A stretch of DNA of 9,361 nucleotides from SIG440 sp045645805 (GCA_045645805.1 JAZRJL010000045.1:1-9361), one strand, 5' to 3'. Shown: positions 1 to 6,342, counted from the stretch's first letter. Notes: generated by a model from the sequence alone, not told the origin. Made by a program: numbers and translations.

Positions 1-443
1 AAAAGGTCAATTACATCCTTGCCGTGCTGAGGCTCGGTGTAGTGGTATTTTTCGTTGCTAATTAAGTTTTTTACAGACCTTGTATTTTCGTCTGATGCAC
101 AAAGACTTGTTACGGTGTCGATGATACCATCAAGGCGTTCTTTGGGAAAGGCACGGCTTTCGATCAAAATTTTGCAAACCGCAAGGGTTTCACCTGCGGT
201 AAGCTTGCCTGCACCGGTCATTGAATAGTGGTTATTTTTGCGGTCGTATACGATGTCCCGACCCTCAAAGTTTAACCCATCACTTTCACACAAGACATTG
301 CGTATCTGCGCAATGTCTCTTTTGATTGTTCGGGGGTCAACACCATAATCAGCCGCTGCTCCCTCAAGGTTAAAGGTTTTGCCTTCTAAAAGCTGGCAAA
401 AAATATTAAGTACGCGTTCTTGTCCGTTCATTTCGTATGACAT
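1..443 (-). CDS. WYL-type HTH transcriptional regulator, N-terminal part (cut by window edge)
   Basis: Read on the minus strand, 147 complete codons are open to the left edge. Residues about 8-60 look like a DeoR/HTH_11-type winged helix: a helical stretch (ERVLNIFCQLLEGKTFNLE), then a recognition segment with YGVDPRTIKRDI, and a wing (LNFEGRDIVYDRKNNHYSM). The following LTAGETLAVCKILIESRAF stretch is the linker typical of WYL-domain regulators, whose ligand-sensing WYL domain would lie outside the window. The ATG at 443 follows GGAGG with 9 bases between, and the stop of the Sel1-like gene is only 22 bp upstream, so the two are probably cotranscribed. WYL proteins commonly control defence or stress loci, which makes this a candidate regulator of the divergent genes; that link is inference. 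The WYL domain itself is not visible, so the family call rests on the N-terminal architecture. Confidence 0.75.
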   Translation of the reverse strand, partial: MSYEMNGQERVLNIFCQLLEGKTFNLEGAAADYGVDPRTIKRDIAQIRNVLCESDGLNFEGRDIVYDRKNNHYSMTGAGKLTAGETLAVCKILIESRAFPKERLDGIIDTVTSLCASDENTRSVKNLISNEKYHYTEPQHGKDVIDL

Positions 444-465
444 TTTTTATGTCCTCCAATATTTA

Positions 466-2103
466 TTATTTGTTATCAAGTGGTTCTATACTGATTGGTG
501 TTCCTTTCATATCTTTATCTGAGATTGGATGTTTGATCCTATGGAGAGGCTGGCTTTCATACATCTCCGTCGTAAATTTTCGATGCAGGTCTGATCTTAG
601 AAGTTGCTTTTTGATTTCATCTTTATTCTCAGAACAGAGTCTGTGACGAAGCTTTGTCTTAAAGAGGGATATGATTTTCTCTTTTTTTGTTGTATAAAGA
701 TCTATTTTACCTTTCCGGATATCCGTGCATAAGTCGATAAAGGCTTTTAATGCAATAAAAGTGGTAATATCTTTGCTTACGATTTTTACCGGTGACATAA
801 AAACATAAGTTCGGTAATAATACAACAAGCTAATGGTACGCAAGTGAGCTTCGTCTTTGATGATATTCAGAATATCATTTAAAGCGTCTTCTCTGCAAAC
901 GATGCCAAAAGTATTTGCAATAGTTTGTGCGAGGGGCTTGAGAATATCCCAAATCAAGGCAGGGTGCATCATTCGCTGGTATGCGTTCTTATAAATTGCG
1001 TTTTCTGCAAATATCTCTGCTTCCTTATGCATTATATAAAGGTCAAGGTCTTTACTTTCGGGTGTAATATTTTCTTTAACCACGGGTATTTCGCCTTTGT
1101 TATCGGCATAGATTGCGTTTTTGATAAAGGCAGTGATTTTTTTGTCAGGTGTCATTGGACATCTTTTTTTTGCACAGATTCCTACCGGCCCATAATACAA
1201 ACGACGTTTGTTGAAATTTTGACTATTTGACTCTTCTATAAACATAGTATCAGGCGTATAAATGTCGGTTTTGTTGCAGTAAAAAATTTTAAGATTATCA
1301 CTATTTTTATTAAAAGTGATTAAAAAGAACATCGTTTCGGCATCTGTAAGCCTTTCATCGCTTGTTATCTGAATGAAAACATATTGTTTTCCCAATGCAT
1401 TTGAGAATTTTTTAATTTCAAGCTTTTGTGGATTGGTATCAATATATTCTTTCCATATATCAAGGACAAATTCTTTTTCCTTCTCTGTTCCGCAGGCAAG
1501 GTAGAACAAATCAGGCACATCGAAAATTCTGTCAATCAATCTTTCTTTAAAGGATATAGGCAGACCGTCATCCAGGTAGTCTGACAGTTTTTTTGATTTG
1601 GGTCTGGAATTAAAGGTTGGAAAATAACGTGTACCAAAGCCAAGCTTTACTGCTTTATCAAAGTGCATAGTTGACTTTTTTTCGTTTTTGTTGTAAGTAT
1701 AAAGTCCCTCGTGATAAACATAGCCCATGAGCAAGTGGGCAAAGGGGACATCAAGAGCAACCGCTTCTTTAAGATATGACATTGCATCGTCGGAGGACAT
1801 TTTTTTCATATTTCCCTGAAGAAATTCGTAAAAAACCGCTGCCAGTGCAGGACCATATTTTTGAGCAGAGGATTTCTTCAGCCATTCAATGGCGGCAGCT
1901 TGCTTGTCCCGTGAAAGGTTTACTTTGTACATCAAAAATTCTGCCTGAGGATTTTTGTTTTGTGCTTCGGTTTTTATAATGTTCATACCGGCAGAAAGGT
2001 CAATTTCGATACCGTTTAAACCGAAGACTAGCTTTTCAGCAAAATTCAGGCGTTCCTCAATGGAGTCGATGCTTTTAAGAAGTTCCATATTTTCTTTACT
2101 CAT
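466..2103 (-). CDS. Sel1-repeat-like (TPR-like) protein of unknown function, 545 aa
   Basis: A large cytosolic-looking protein with no signal peptide or membrane segment. Residues about 30-155 resemble degenerate Sel1-like repeats: QAEFLMYKVNLSRDKQAAAI, AIEWLKKSSAQKYGPALAAV and AMSYLKEAVALDVPFAHLLM, then YHEG and a FDKAVKLGFG unit. These follow the alanine-rich helix-pair pattern with paired K-A/L-G positions. The remaining 390 residues are not a family I recognise; they mix beta-like segments (240-310) with helical segments (360-500). Sel1 repeats normally act as protein-protein scaffolds. I chose the ATG at 2103 because AAAGGAG lies 8-10 bases before it; a longer reading from 2130 would put that ribosome binding site inside the gene. 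It lies between an unknown 92-aa gene and a WYL-type regulator, all on one strand. A scaffold or sensor role for the locus is inference only. Confidence 0.7.
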   Translation of the reverse strand: MSKENMELLKSIDSIEERLNFAEKLVFGLNGIEIDLSAGMNIIKTEAQNKNPQAEFLMYKVNLSRDKQAAAIEWLKKSSAQKYGPALAAVFYEFLQGNMKKMSSDDAMSYLKEAVALDVPFAHLLMGYVYHEGLYTYNKNEKKSTMHFDKAVKLGFGTRYFPTFNSRPKSKKLSDYLDDGLPISFKERLIDRIFDVPDLFYLACGTEKEKEFVLDIWKEYIDTNPQKLEIKKFSNALGKQYVFIQITSDERLTDAETMFFLITFNKNSDNLKIFYCNKTDIYTPDTMFIEESNSQNFNKRRLYYGPVGICAKKRCPMTPDKKITAFIKNAIYADNKGEIPVVKENITPESKDLDLYIMHKEAEIFAENAIYKNAYQRMMHPALIWDILKPLAQTIANTFGIVCREDALNDILNIIKDEAHLRTISLLYYYRTYVFMSPVKIVSKDITTFIALKAFIDLCTDIRKGKIDLYTTKKEKIISLFKTKLRHRLCSENKDEIKKQLLRSDLHRKFTTEMYESQPLHRIKHPISDKDMKGTPISIEPLDNK

Positions 2104-2164
2104 TATATCCTCTCCTTTAATATTCTGCATTGCTATCTGTTTTCCCTTTATTTTAGGACAAAAC

Positions 2165-2183
2165 AGGGACGAATAATGTCCCT
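2165..2183. repeat. Palindrome copy A of a GGGAC-N7-GTCCC repeat family
   Basis: A perfect 6-bp hairpin, AGGGAC (2165-2170), loop GAATAAT, GTCCCT (2178-2183). It lies just after the stop codon of the 92-aa gene and before the Sel1-like gene. Read on the minus strand it is followed by GTTTTG, so it could work as a weak terminator or processing site between those genes. It matches copies B and C at 2514-2588 in stem sequence and loop length. Copies A and B also share the flanks ACA before and TTAA...ACTA after. Confidence 0.7.
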
Positions 2184-2187
2184 TAAA

Positions 2188-2466
2188 CTATTTTGTGATG
2201 GTGAGATTGCTGACAGAAACATCAATGCCATTTTCCTTTGCCAGTTTGTTCAAAGCGGAGCAAATGGGTTGGCTTTCTGCATTGATGATTTTAATAAGTA
2301 GGGTTTCGAGTATGCTGCTTGGCAGCTTTTTAACAGCTAATGCAGCAATTTTTGTAAGTATTCGTTTTAATAAGCTGTTGTTTTCGGATTTATCAGACAA
2401 TTCTAAAATTTTATTACCCACACTTTTATAGTTTATTTCGTTTATCTTTAAGGTTATCTTTGGCAT
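2188..2466 (-). CDS. Hypothetical protein, 92 aa
   Basis: I do not recognise this protein. It starts with a beta-like segment (KITLKINEINY), has a helical middle (residues about 30-65, rich in Leu, Ile and Lys) and ends in another beta-like segment (IDVSVSNLTITK). It has no signal peptide, obvious membrane segment or cysteine pair. The ATG at 2466 is preceded by AAGGAG at about 10 bases, which supports real translation. It is the first gene of the leftward set, 84 bp before the Sel1-like gene, and is bracketed by repeat copies A and B. The pattern of beta-strand, helices and beta-strand suggests a small compact domain, but no function should be inferred. Confidence 0.6.
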   Translation of the reverse strand: MPKITLKINEINYKSVGNKILELSDKSENNSLLKRILTKIAALAVKKLPSSILETLLIKIINAESQPICSALNKLAKENGIDVSVSNLTITK

Positions 2467-2513
2467 CTCGGGTATCTCCTTAAGTTTTTTATAATGTAAT
2501 GATATAATACGAC

Positions 2514-2532
2514 AGGGACAGGTAAAGTCCTT
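2514..2532. repeat. Palindrome copy B of the GGGAC repeat family
   Basis: AGGGAC (2514-2519), a 7-base loop AGGTAAA, then GTCCTT (2527-2532), pairing with one G-U wobble. With its flanks it is a near direct repeat of copy A (ACA before; TTAA...ACTA after), and it is inverted relative to copy C. It sits in the divergent intergenic region, upstream of the 92-aa gene. Confidence 0.65.
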
Positions 2533-2567
2533 TAAGAACTAAGAATAATTTTTTGAAAAAAGTATTT

Positions 2568-2588
2568 AAAGGACGAATTATGTCCCTT
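2568..2588. repeat. Palindrome copy C of the GGGAC repeat family, inverted relative to B
   Basis: AAAGGAC (2568-2574), loop GAATTAT, GTCCCTT (2582-2588), with one A-C mismatch in the stem. The reverse complement of this copy matches copy B: AGGGACA, six variable bases, GTCCTTTAA. B and C therefore form an inverted pair about 75 bp long. Copy C ends 8 bp upstream of the probable -10 box of the rightward operon, so it covers the place where a -35 box or operator would be. Confidence 0.65.
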
Positions 2589-2596
2589 TGCGTTTG

Positions 2597-2602
2597 TATA
2601 AT
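2597..2602 (+). promoter_or_regulatory. Probable -10 box for the rightward five-gene operon
   Basis: A perfect TATAAT lies 24 bp upstream of the ATG at 2627. No good -35 box is present at 16-18 bp spacing; that stretch is occupied by repeat copy C. A weak -35 suggests the promoter may need an activator or be controlled by a protein binding the palindromes. The box also lies downstream of the earliest possible start (TTG at 2588), which argues for the ATG at 2627. Confidence 0.45.
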
Positions 2603-2626
2603 GAGGACAGAAAAGGGGGAGAGAAA

Positions 2627-3568
2627 ATGAATATATTAGATTCGTTAATTTGGGATTTTGACGGCGAAGTTGTTTTTTGCAGAAAATGTAACAAGGCAAA
2701 GGTTATTGAATACGAGAGTTCTCTAAGCGGTAAATTGGGTTATATGGTGGGTTCAGCTATTGTAAAACTATTGGAAATATTCATTGTAAGAATGAGACAA
2801 AGAAATATAAAAAATAAAATTATAGTTTTACATGATGTAGCCTCTAAAAGTGAATTGTCGGAGAATAATCCTCACCAAAATCGTAATAAAAGCGGTAATT
2901 ATTTAAAGCGTTATGGTGTGTGCAACGAGTGTCTTAAAAAGGGTAAAGTGAAAACGGTTTTTGATGAAAAACATTTGCTAAGCAAATATCTGGATATGGT
3001 AAATGAATTTAAAAACAAAACGCAGCATATTGAGTGGGAAACGTATATGGATATAAATGAAAATCCAACCTCAGAGTTACTGGCAGATATCAATCCTCAG
3101 GCGTTTGAAAAACTGAAGAATTCAAAACATTTCGGGATAAAAAAAGAAAAACGCAGATTGGCGGAACGCTATATTAATGAAGCGGTGAATGATATAGTGG
3201 CTCTTGCTCAGAAACGGGTTGACAAAGATGAAGAACTTCAAAAGCTTAAGGTTGAAATTGTTGAGGCAGAAAAACAGGTAAAGGAGTTCCTTGAAGGTTG
3301 CGGTGAAGTGATAAAGGGTTATACCGTTATCGGCAGGCATATAGGATTTATTCCAAATCCGGATAAACAGAAAAAACTTTCGGAGATGTTTCCGGATAAG
3401 GTTTTTACCAATGAAAAGTTCTATGATGTTGAAAAATTTTATAAAAAGGAAATTCAAGGAATTATTGATGATACAGGGAAGCTAAGCTGTAACAAAGAAA
3501 TGTTATTTAATTATGACTTGGTCAACAGGCTTTCGGTTAAGATTTCAAAAATGGATTTTTGGAGATAG
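2627..3568 (+). CDS. Unknown CxxC/CxxC protein, paralogue 1, 313 aa
   Basis: First gene of a tight operon. Two cysteine pairs, CRKC (C18, C21) and CNEC (C99, C102), could bind one zinc ion as a split ribbon or treble-clef-like site. Between them lies a hydrophobic stretch (about 37-56, LGYMVGSAIVKLLEIFIVRM) that could be a membrane or amphipathic helix; the paralogue lacks it. A Lys/Glu-rich helical, coiled-coil-like region (about 172-222) is followed by a conserved C-terminal block GYTVIG (231-236) and FPDKVFTNEKFY (255-266). I do not recognise a family. The ATG at 2627 is chosen for the GGGGGAG 5 bases upstream; an upstream TTG start has no such support. The next gene starts 3 bp after the stop. 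The 279-aa neighbour is clearly related, so this is a tandem duplication that has diverged. Confidence 0.75.
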   Translation: MNILDSLIWDFDGEVVFCRKCNKAKVIEYESSLSGKLGYMVGSAIVKLLEIFIVRMRQRNIKNKIIVLHDVASKSELSENNPHQNRNKSGNYLKRYGVCNECLKKGKVKTVFDEKHLLSKYLDMVNEFKNKTQHIEWETYMDINENPTSELLADINPQAFEKLKNSKHFGIKKEKRRLAERYINEAVNDIVALAQKRVDKDEELQKLKVEIVEAEKQVKEFLEGCGEVIKGYTVIGRHIGFIPNPDKQKKLSEMFPDKVFTNEKFYDVEKFYKKEIQGIIDDTGKLSCNKEMLFNYDLVNRLSVKISKMDFWR

Positions 3569-3571
3569 AGT

Positions 3572-4411
3572 ATGGGAAAAGAAATTAAAATAAAAGTTAA
3601 GGGAGAAATGCTGCATTGCAGAAAATGTAAAAAAGTCAAAGTGGTTGAGCATTTGATACCATTGAAAGTTTTTTTGTGCAAGGATGAGATAAAGATTCAG
3701 GAAAGTTTTTCTATACGCGAACTGGCGCCTGATTATAATTATGAAAAAGAAGGCTACTATAAACATTCCTATGGTATTTGTGAGGAGTGCATGCGGGCTG
3801 ATGAGAAAGGTATCATACTAAGTGGAAATCATCCACTGTTAGGATACTGGAAGGCGGTCAGTGCATTTGAAAGGAGAGCCAATAGGATAAAAAATAGATG
3901 GATAGATGAATATATTATGCAGATATCTAAAATTGCAGCTGATAAAATAAGCTATGAGAGGTTTGTCAGGCGAAAAGAATTTAAACGGAATAATTATCTT
4001 AATAATGAAAATAGGATTAATCTGGAAAAATTAGCATCATTTTATAAAAGGGCAATAGAAACTGAAAAAGATAAAAAGCTCAGCAAACTAAAAGAAAGAG
4101 TATTATTAAGAGAAAGGGATGCTGCAGATTTTTTAGAGAACTACGATGATATTATTACCTGCTATATTTTAGATGATAACCGACCGTTTTTGAAGTTAAG
4201 GACTGTTGATGTGAAGAGAATGAAGCGGGTGTGCCCTGGTAAAATATTGACGAACAGCAAATTTTATAATTCATTTAAATATTCGAAAAAAGTTTTTGTA
4301 AATGATTTAAACGATAAGGAAAGATTTAATGTTATTAAAGAGTCTGATTTAGAAGAGGTGTTTAACTGGTCATCGTTGGCTTTACAGGAAATAATAAAAC
4401 TTTTGCCGTAA
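3572..4411 (+). CDS. Unknown CxxC/CxxC protein, paralogue 2, 279 aa
   Basis: Related to the preceding gene along most of its length. The shared blocks are CRKCKKVKVVE (C16, C19), YGICEEC (C70, C73), a following HPLLGYWKAVSAFE helix, a charged helical region (about 158-190) and the C-terminal block CPGKILTNSKFY (221-232). It lacks the hydrophobic insert seen between the cysteine pairs of the first copy and looks fully soluble. The conserved cysteines suggest structural zinc binding. The ATG follows GGAG by 7 bases and starts 3 bp after the upstream stop, so the two are very probably translated together. A role as a heteromeric pair is inference. No catalytic motif is visible and the function is unknown. 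Confidence 0.75.
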   Translation: MGKEIKIKVKGEMLHCRKCKKVKVVEHLIPLKVFLCKDEIKIQESFSIRELAPDYNYEKEGYYKHSYGICEECMRADEKGIILSGNHPLLGYWKAVSAFERRANRIKNRWIDEYIMQISKIAADKISYERFVRRKEFKRNNYLNNENRINLEKLASFYKRAIETEKDKKLSKLKERVLLRERDAADFLENYDDIITCYILDDNRPFLKLRTVDVKRMKRVCPGKILTNSKFYNSFKYSKKVFVNDLNDKERFNVIKESDLEEVFNWSSLALQEIIKLLP

Positions 4412-4436
4412 AAAAATAGTAAAGGAGAAATAGGTT

Positions 4437-4634
4437 ATGAGAAATTTAGTAAAAAACGCAGTAAAAGTTGCAGCAGTGGCTGCGACAGTATGGGCGGTAA
4501 AGAAATTTGAGTTGGATAAAAAGATTAAAGATAAGTGGGAAAAATCGAAGCATGCACAAGTTCCTGCAAATCAGAATGATGATGAAGATTATGGTTGTTT
4601 TGATGACAATGATGACGATTGCCTTGAAGAATAG
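4437..4634 (+). CDS. Small membrane-anchored protein with acidic tail, 65 aa
   Basis: A short N-terminal hydrophobic helix (about 5-21, VKNAVKVAAVAATVWAV) is followed by a Lys-rich amphipathic stretch and a strongly acidic tail (DDEDYGCFDDNDDDCLEE) with two cysteines. The layout, one short N-terminal helix with a charged tail, recalls YtxH-type small envelope proteins, but the similarity is too slight for a family call. AAAGGAG stands 9 bases before the ATG, and the gene lies 25 bp after the second CxxC gene. The acidic tail could bind cations or a basic partner; that is speculation. Confidence 0.65.
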   Translation: MRNLVKNAVKVAAVAATVWAVKKFELDKKIKDKWEKSKHAQVPANQNDDEDYGCFDDNDDDCLEE

Positions 4635-4654
4635 CAAAAAAGGAGGAAAAGACA

Positions 4655-4849
4655 ATGAGAAAACTAGATGATTTGGATATTGGATTTTCACTTGGTACTG
4701 TTTTTGGAATGGGAATAACGGGTTGTTGTGTGTTGGCGGAATATATCGTGAAAAGTTATAAAAGATTGAAGTCAGCCAAGATTGCACAAAAGAGGTTGTT
4801 TAATGAAATAGACCGAGACCTTGAAAACGAAGAAAATGAGAGTTTTTGA
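4655..4849 (+). CDS. Small single-pass membrane protein, 64 aa
   Basis: Residues about 10-34 form one hydrophobic segment containing a Gly-rich run and two adjacent cysteines (GMGITGCCVLAEYIV). A basic helix (KSYKRLKSAKIAQKR) and an acidic C-terminus (EIDRDLENEENESF) follow. The positive-inside rule suggests that the C-terminus faces the cytoplasm. An AGGAGG ribosome binding site lies 8 bases before the ATG. It is the fourth gene of the operon, 20 bp after the 65-aa gene. No family is recognised; a small anchor or partner for the larger operon proteins is plausible but unproven. Confidence 0.65.
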   Translation: MRKLDDLDIGFSLGTVFGMGITGCCVLAEYIVKSYKRLKSAKIAQKRLFNEIDRDLENEENESF

Positions 4850-4872
4850 AAATAGATGGAGGATATAAATTT

Positions 4873-5088
4873 ATGGAAATTGGAAAATTTAAAGAAAAAA
4901 TATATGCAGAACTTAAAAAGGGAGTTCTGGTATCGCATCGTGATATTGCATCGCGATATGAAACAGAAGAAATGACCGCTATCAAAATCCTTGAAGAGTT
5001 GAAAGAAGAAAGAAAGGTTGAACTTGTGCCAGCGACATTGGGGAATTCAATAGATTCTAACTGCAGTACACTTTATATGAAACGTTAA
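4873..5088 (+). CDS. Possible small winged-helix-like protein, 71 aa
   Basis: Last gene of the operon. The sequence VSHRDIASRYETEEMTAIKILEELKEERKVELV (about 20-52) fits a helix-turn-helix followed by a beta-wing: a start-of-helix Ser/His, an ALA-like IASRYE helix, a second helix of TAIKILEEL, then a KVELV strand. This recalls the small winged-helix DNA-binding or protein-binding domains used to sort substrates or regulate operons. The ATG at 4873 has GGAGG 10 bases upstream; an alternative TTG at 4846 overlaps the previous stop and lacks a ribosome binding site. It could autoregulate the operon; that is inference. The terminator follows 3 bp later. Confidence 0.6.
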   Translation: MEIGKFKEKIYAELKKGVLVSHRDIASRYETEEMTAIKILEELKEERKVELVPATLGNSIDSNCSTLYMKR

Positions 5089-5091
5089 AAC

Positions 5092-5127
5092 AAAAAGCGG
5101 CTGTTTTTTCAAAAATTAGTCGCTTTT
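5092..5127. terminator. Bidirectional hairpin terminator between convergent genes
   Basis: AAAAGCGGC (5093-5101) pairs with GTCGCTTTT (5119-5127) with one G-U wobble. The 17-base loop itself contains a T6-C-A5 mini-hairpin. Read on the minus strand the stem is followed by TTTTTGTTTT, a good U-tract for ending the deacetylase transcript. Read on the plus strand only TTTTC follows, so termination of the five-gene operon may be weaker. Confidence 0.7.
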
Positions 5128-5135
5128 CACATCTC

Positions 5136-5708
5136 TCAACCCCTTGTGTACCAAGGGTTTCCAACTGTTGCCAGTGTTTCAACATCCCACTGGATTGTAA
5201 AGTGTCCGGTATCACGCATTGCACCGACTACGGCATTGTTGTAGTCACCGTAGGGTGCACGGAACAGGGTGGGTTTTACTCCTGTTATTTTTTCAATTTT
5301 CTTGTCGCAGTTTTCTACTTCCTCTTTCATTTTTTCGACGGATATTTGTGTCATATGCGGATGGGTATCAGAGTGGTTCATAATCTCGTGTCCTGCGTCT
5401 GAAAGCTGTTTTACCGAGTCGGGAAATTTATCAACCCAGCCGCCAACTATAAAAAAAGTTGTTTTCACATTATACTTATTCATAATTTCAATTAATTGCC
5501 CCGTATCCTCATTGCCCCAGGCGGCATCAAAACTGAGTGCAACAATTTTTTCGGTTTCAGGCTTTTGTACGCAGTAAATAGGTAAATCCCGCTTTGTACC
5601 TGATACAGGCAAAACCTCACTTTTACCTATGTAAATCAAAGACAATGCTATCAAAAATACCATTACAAGCATTATCCCAGTTCGTTTTGTAATTACAAAA
5701 ATCTTCAT
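5136..5708 (-). pseudogene. PdaB-like polysaccharide deacetylase (CE4/NodB), 3'-truncated
   Basis: Encodes 190 residues of a membrane-anchored NodB-fold deacetylase that would remove acetyl groups from peptidoglycan or a related polysaccharide outside the membrane. A signal anchor spans about 11-28. CE4 motif 1 is SFDAAWG (D61), motif 2 is HSDTH (H112, H116), motif 3 is RAPYG (R150) and motif 4 begins QWDVETL (W174, D175). After L179, where a DW-type continuation is expected, the frame runs into ATVGNPWYTRG and stops. Motif 5 (the LxH strand near the C-terminus) and about 50-60 residues are missing and are not seen in other frames up to 5088. The ATG at 5708 follows AAAGGA; a 205-residue reading from 5753 begins upstream of the likely -10 box. 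The truncated enzyme is probably inactive. The new 3' end abuts the terminator of the accessory operon, which suggests loss by insertion or recombination. Confidence 0.75.
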
Positions 5709-5738
5709 AATAAAAATCCTTTCTGAATAATCTGTTTG

Positions 5739-5744
5739 ATTATA
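5739..5744 (-). promoter_or_regulatory. Probable -10 box of the deacetylase gene
   Basis: TATAAT on the minus strand lies about 30 bp upstream of the chosen ATG at 5708. No convincing -35 box is seen at 16-18 bp. It could be an activator-dependent or sporulation-sigma promoter; the sequence does not decide. Confidence 0.4.
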
Positions 5745-5753
5745 TATATTCAT

Positions 5754-5945
5754 AAAGAAATTTATTTATCAAAAAACTTTCATATTGTTAAGTAGTTGGT
5801 TCAGTTTCGAGTGCAAATCTCAAAACTTTTCTGCAGAAAGATGCGAAGACAAGCTGTTTTTTAGGATGGGGTTAATGTTTTTCAAACCAACTGCTCAAAA
5901 CGAACAAGAATATTTGTGAAAAATGTCGATTATAGGTGGATTTTG
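5754..5945. other. Gene-free divergent region with a long-range inverted repeat
   Basis: No credible gene lies between the deacetylase start (5708) and the zinc-ribbon gene (6005), a gap of 296 bp. It contains an 11-bp long-range pairing, AGTAGTTGGTT (5791-5801) with AACCAACTGCT (5885-5895), with one G-U pair on the plus strand. This encloses 83 bases that include a perfect 12-bp palindrome TTTCTGCAGAAA (5829-5840). It could be a structured leader or small RNA or a remnant of a mobile element; I recognise no known riboswitch consensus. Confidence 0.35.
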
Positions 5946-5974
5946 TTGACATTACGGCAAAAATATGTTACACT
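5946..5974 (+). promoter_or_regulatory. Sigma-A promoter of the zinc-ribbon/TM2 operon
   Basis: A consensus -35 box TTGACA (5946-5951), an exact 17-bp spacer and -10 box TACACT (5969-5974), with an extended -10 TG at 5966-5967. The start point should fall near 5981, leaving a leader of about 24 bases before the ATG at 6005. This is the best promoter in the window and suggests steady expression of the membrane-protein operon. Confidence 0.85.
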
Positions 5975-6004
5975 CAAACCAAATTCAGACAGGGGCGATT
6001 TGTT

Positions 6005-6319
6005 ATGAAATATTGCAACAATTGTGGCGCAGAGATTGCAAAAGAGGCTGTAGTTTGTGTTAAATGCGGTGCGGAGCAGACGGCTTTGAATAACACAAAG
6101 GATAAAGGCGGCTGCGGTTGGGGTTGTCTGGGATTTTTTGTTCCCATTGTGGGTCTTATACTTTATATTTTGTGGCGGGATAGTCATCCTAAAAATGCAA
6201 AGTCTTCGGGACTTGGGGCAATTGTATCTCTTGTGGGTGTTATTTTGTTTTATATAGCATATGCAATATTCTTTGGTATGATGATTGCCGAAATATTTGG
6301 CTTTGGCCCTGCAATCTAA
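6005..6319 (+). CDS. Zinc-ribbon protein with two membrane segments, 104 aa
   Basis: An N-terminal zinc ribbon (C4, C7, C18, C21 in YCNNCGAE...CVKCGAEQ, the zinc_ribbon_2 / double-zinc-ribbon style) is joined by a Gly/Cys-rich linker to two hydrophobic helices (about 41-57 and 69-98). The ribbon probably faces the cytoplasm; this fold is usually structural or binds protein or nucleic acid partners. The ATG at 6005 is chosen because the sigma-A promoter lies inside the longer reading from 5936, and because AGGGGCG precedes the ATG at about 8 bases. It is the first gene of a four-gene operon, whose last member carries the same ribbon type twice. The function is unknown. Confidence 0.8.
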   Translation: MKYCNNCGAEIAKEAVVCVKCGAEQTALNNTKDKGGCGWGCLGFFVPIVGLILYILWRDSHPKNAKSSGLGAIVSLVGVILFYIAYAIFFGMMIAEIFGFGPAI

Positions 6320-6342
6320 GCTTTGGTAAAGGAGAGAATGTA

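Noticed and set aside
2103..2130. Earlier start for the Sel1-like gene at 2130
   Set aside because: The AAAGGAG ribosome binding site lies inside that extension and serves the ATG at 2103.
2467..2510. A specific promoter for the leftward 92-aa gene
   Set aside because: Several AT-rich -10-like words are present, but none has a matching -35 at proper spacing without cutting off the ribosome binding site, so no exact call is made.
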